Shown here piece after piece: positions 63,383-64,000 of a stretch of DNA of 64,000 bases. A model generated the notes under the pieces. The model searched no databases and was not told the origin of the DNA. It was given only the letters and a program-made list of their open reading frames with translations. The DNA lies in NCBI RefSeq assembly GCF_004297125.1, contig NZ_SCVD01000033.1:1-64000 (forward strand), given 5' to 3'. Source of the DNA: Phenylobacterium sp. GTDB lineage: Bacteria > Pseudomonadota > Alphaproteobacteria > Caulobacterales > Caulobacteraceae. A program made the position numbers and the translations under genes. The number at the start of each line of letters is the position of its first letter. The first letter of the stretch is position 1.

Positions 63383-64000
63383 CAGGGGAGCATCCCCATG
63401 CGCCGCAGCATCCAGAGCGCGGCGGCCACGATCGCCACGCACAGCACGCCGACCGTGACGAACCCCGTGGGCGAATGGGCGAACGGGATGCCCTCGACGT
63501 TCATGCCGAAGGCGCTGGCCACCAGGGTCGGCGGGATCAGCAGGGTGGAGATCACGGTCAGCGTCCGCATGCTGCGGTTGGTGGCGCTGGTGATCAGGGT
63601 GTCGACCTCTTCGTGCAGCAGCCGCCCCCGCTCCTGCAGGGCGCCAGCCTCGCGGTCCAGGTCCTCGACGGCGGAGATCAGGTCGGGCAGCCACTCGGCC
63701 AGCAGAGCCGCGCGGCGCGAACCGCGGCCGACGTGGACGCGGGTGAGCGCGCTCTTCAGGGCCTGCACCTCGCGGCGGTGGCGCGACAGGCTGCGGCGGA
63801 CAGGCGTGAGGCCGGTGTCGGCCAGGTCCTGCGGCTCGGTCAGGACATAGTCCTCGACCTCGGCCAGGGTGATCGCCAGGCCCTCGAACATCGTCTCCAG
63901 GCGGTCGACATAGTGCTCGATCAGCCGCGCCAGGGCGGCGGCCGGGCTCTCGAAGGCGACATGGCCGTCCACCTCGCGGCGCAAGTCGTCGACGGCCCGA
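63382..64000 (-). CDS. CorA-family metal ion transporter, C-terminal part (cut by window edge)
   Basis: The last 205 or so residues of a CorA/ZntB-type transporter; the N-terminal cytoplasmic domain is beyond the right edge. The long helix (about LIEHYVDRLETMFEGLAITL onward) leads to TM1 with the family signature AFGMN and a second TM near the end (VTVGVLCVAIVAAALWML). Between them lies the periplasmic loop VEGIPFAHSPTG. It exports or imports Mg or Zn. It is upstream of the NUDIX gene and coupled to it. Confidence 0.92.
   Translation of the reverse strand, partial: RAVDDLRREVDGHVAFESPAAALARLIEHYVDRLETMFEGLAITLAEVEDYVLTEPQDLADTGLTPVRRSLSRHRREVQALKSALTRVHVGRGSRRAALLAEWLPDLISAVEDLDREAGALQERGRLLHEEVDTLITSATNRSMRTLTVISTLLIPPTLVASAFGMNVEGIPFAHSPTGFVTVGVLCVAIVAAALWMLRRMGMLP

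Overview
The window is high-GC alphaproteobacterial chromosome and reads as a member of the Caulobacteraceae (Caulobacter/Phenylobacterium type). The evidence is a flagellin-flaF-flbT locus with a sigma-54 promoter, a FlmG-like flagellin glycosyltransferase, a PopZ polar organizer beside valS, a CtrA box (TTAA-N7-TTAA), GANTC (CcrM) sites in promoter regions, and an alphaproteobacterial LexA box (GAAC-N7-GAAC). Genus is inferred, not shown. I saw no insertion sequence, prophage block, CRISPR array or rRNA. There is one tRNA (Cys). Gene density is high, with many 1-4 bp stop/start overlaps.

Layout. 1-5.1 kb is a flagellum block: a flagellin N-terminus cut by the left edge, flaF, flbT, a TPR glycosyltransferase (FlmG-like), a very acidic small protein, and two sugar genes resembling PseH and PseF, so flagellin and part of its glycosylation machinery lie together. 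5.2-12 kb holds a MoxR ATPase, a lipoprotein, a universal stress protein, an HD hydrolase/NUDIX regulator pair, a sterol desaturase-family protein and a small outer-membrane barrel. 12.2-16 kb has a FabH-like ketoacyl synthase, an exported N-acyl-D-amino-acid deacylase-like amidohydrolase and an endolysin-like muramidase. 16-22 kb is glyQ-glyS-ppdK. 22-25.5 kb has two secreted proteins and glnK-amtB. 25.5-32 kb has ispE with a TPR lipoprotein, ETF-ubiquinone oxidoreductase, an M48 protease and a family-4-like uracil-DNA glycosylase.

32-41.7 kb carries a lytic transglycosylase, a small glycosyltransferase-like protein, a radical SAM protein, an RNA methyltransferase, a glycine-zipper envelope protein, tlyA (apparently with a CTG start), an acyl-CoA ligase and an S10 peptidase. 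41.7-42.5 kb holds the most striking object: an unrecognised gene with a near-consensus sigma-70 promoter, a LexA operator over its -10 element, a probably leaderless mRNA, and a reading frame that appears to continue in the -1 frame after a C5 run. 42.5-46 kb is a siderophore receptor/PepSY iron-uptake pair behind two Fur-like sites. 46-49 kb is an RTX protein divergent from a winged-helix/TPR regulator.

49-54.8 kb is valS, popZ, a TolC-family channel and a PCMT-like protein with a reduced SAM loop. After tRNA-Cys come a flavoprotein disulfide reductase, DUF4126, an SDR, and a VWA protein with a TonB-plug-like motif. A divergent LytS/LytTR pair, a PEP-CTERM protein, a PiuC-like dioxygenase, a NUDIX hydrolase and a CorA-family transporter cut by the right edge complete the window.
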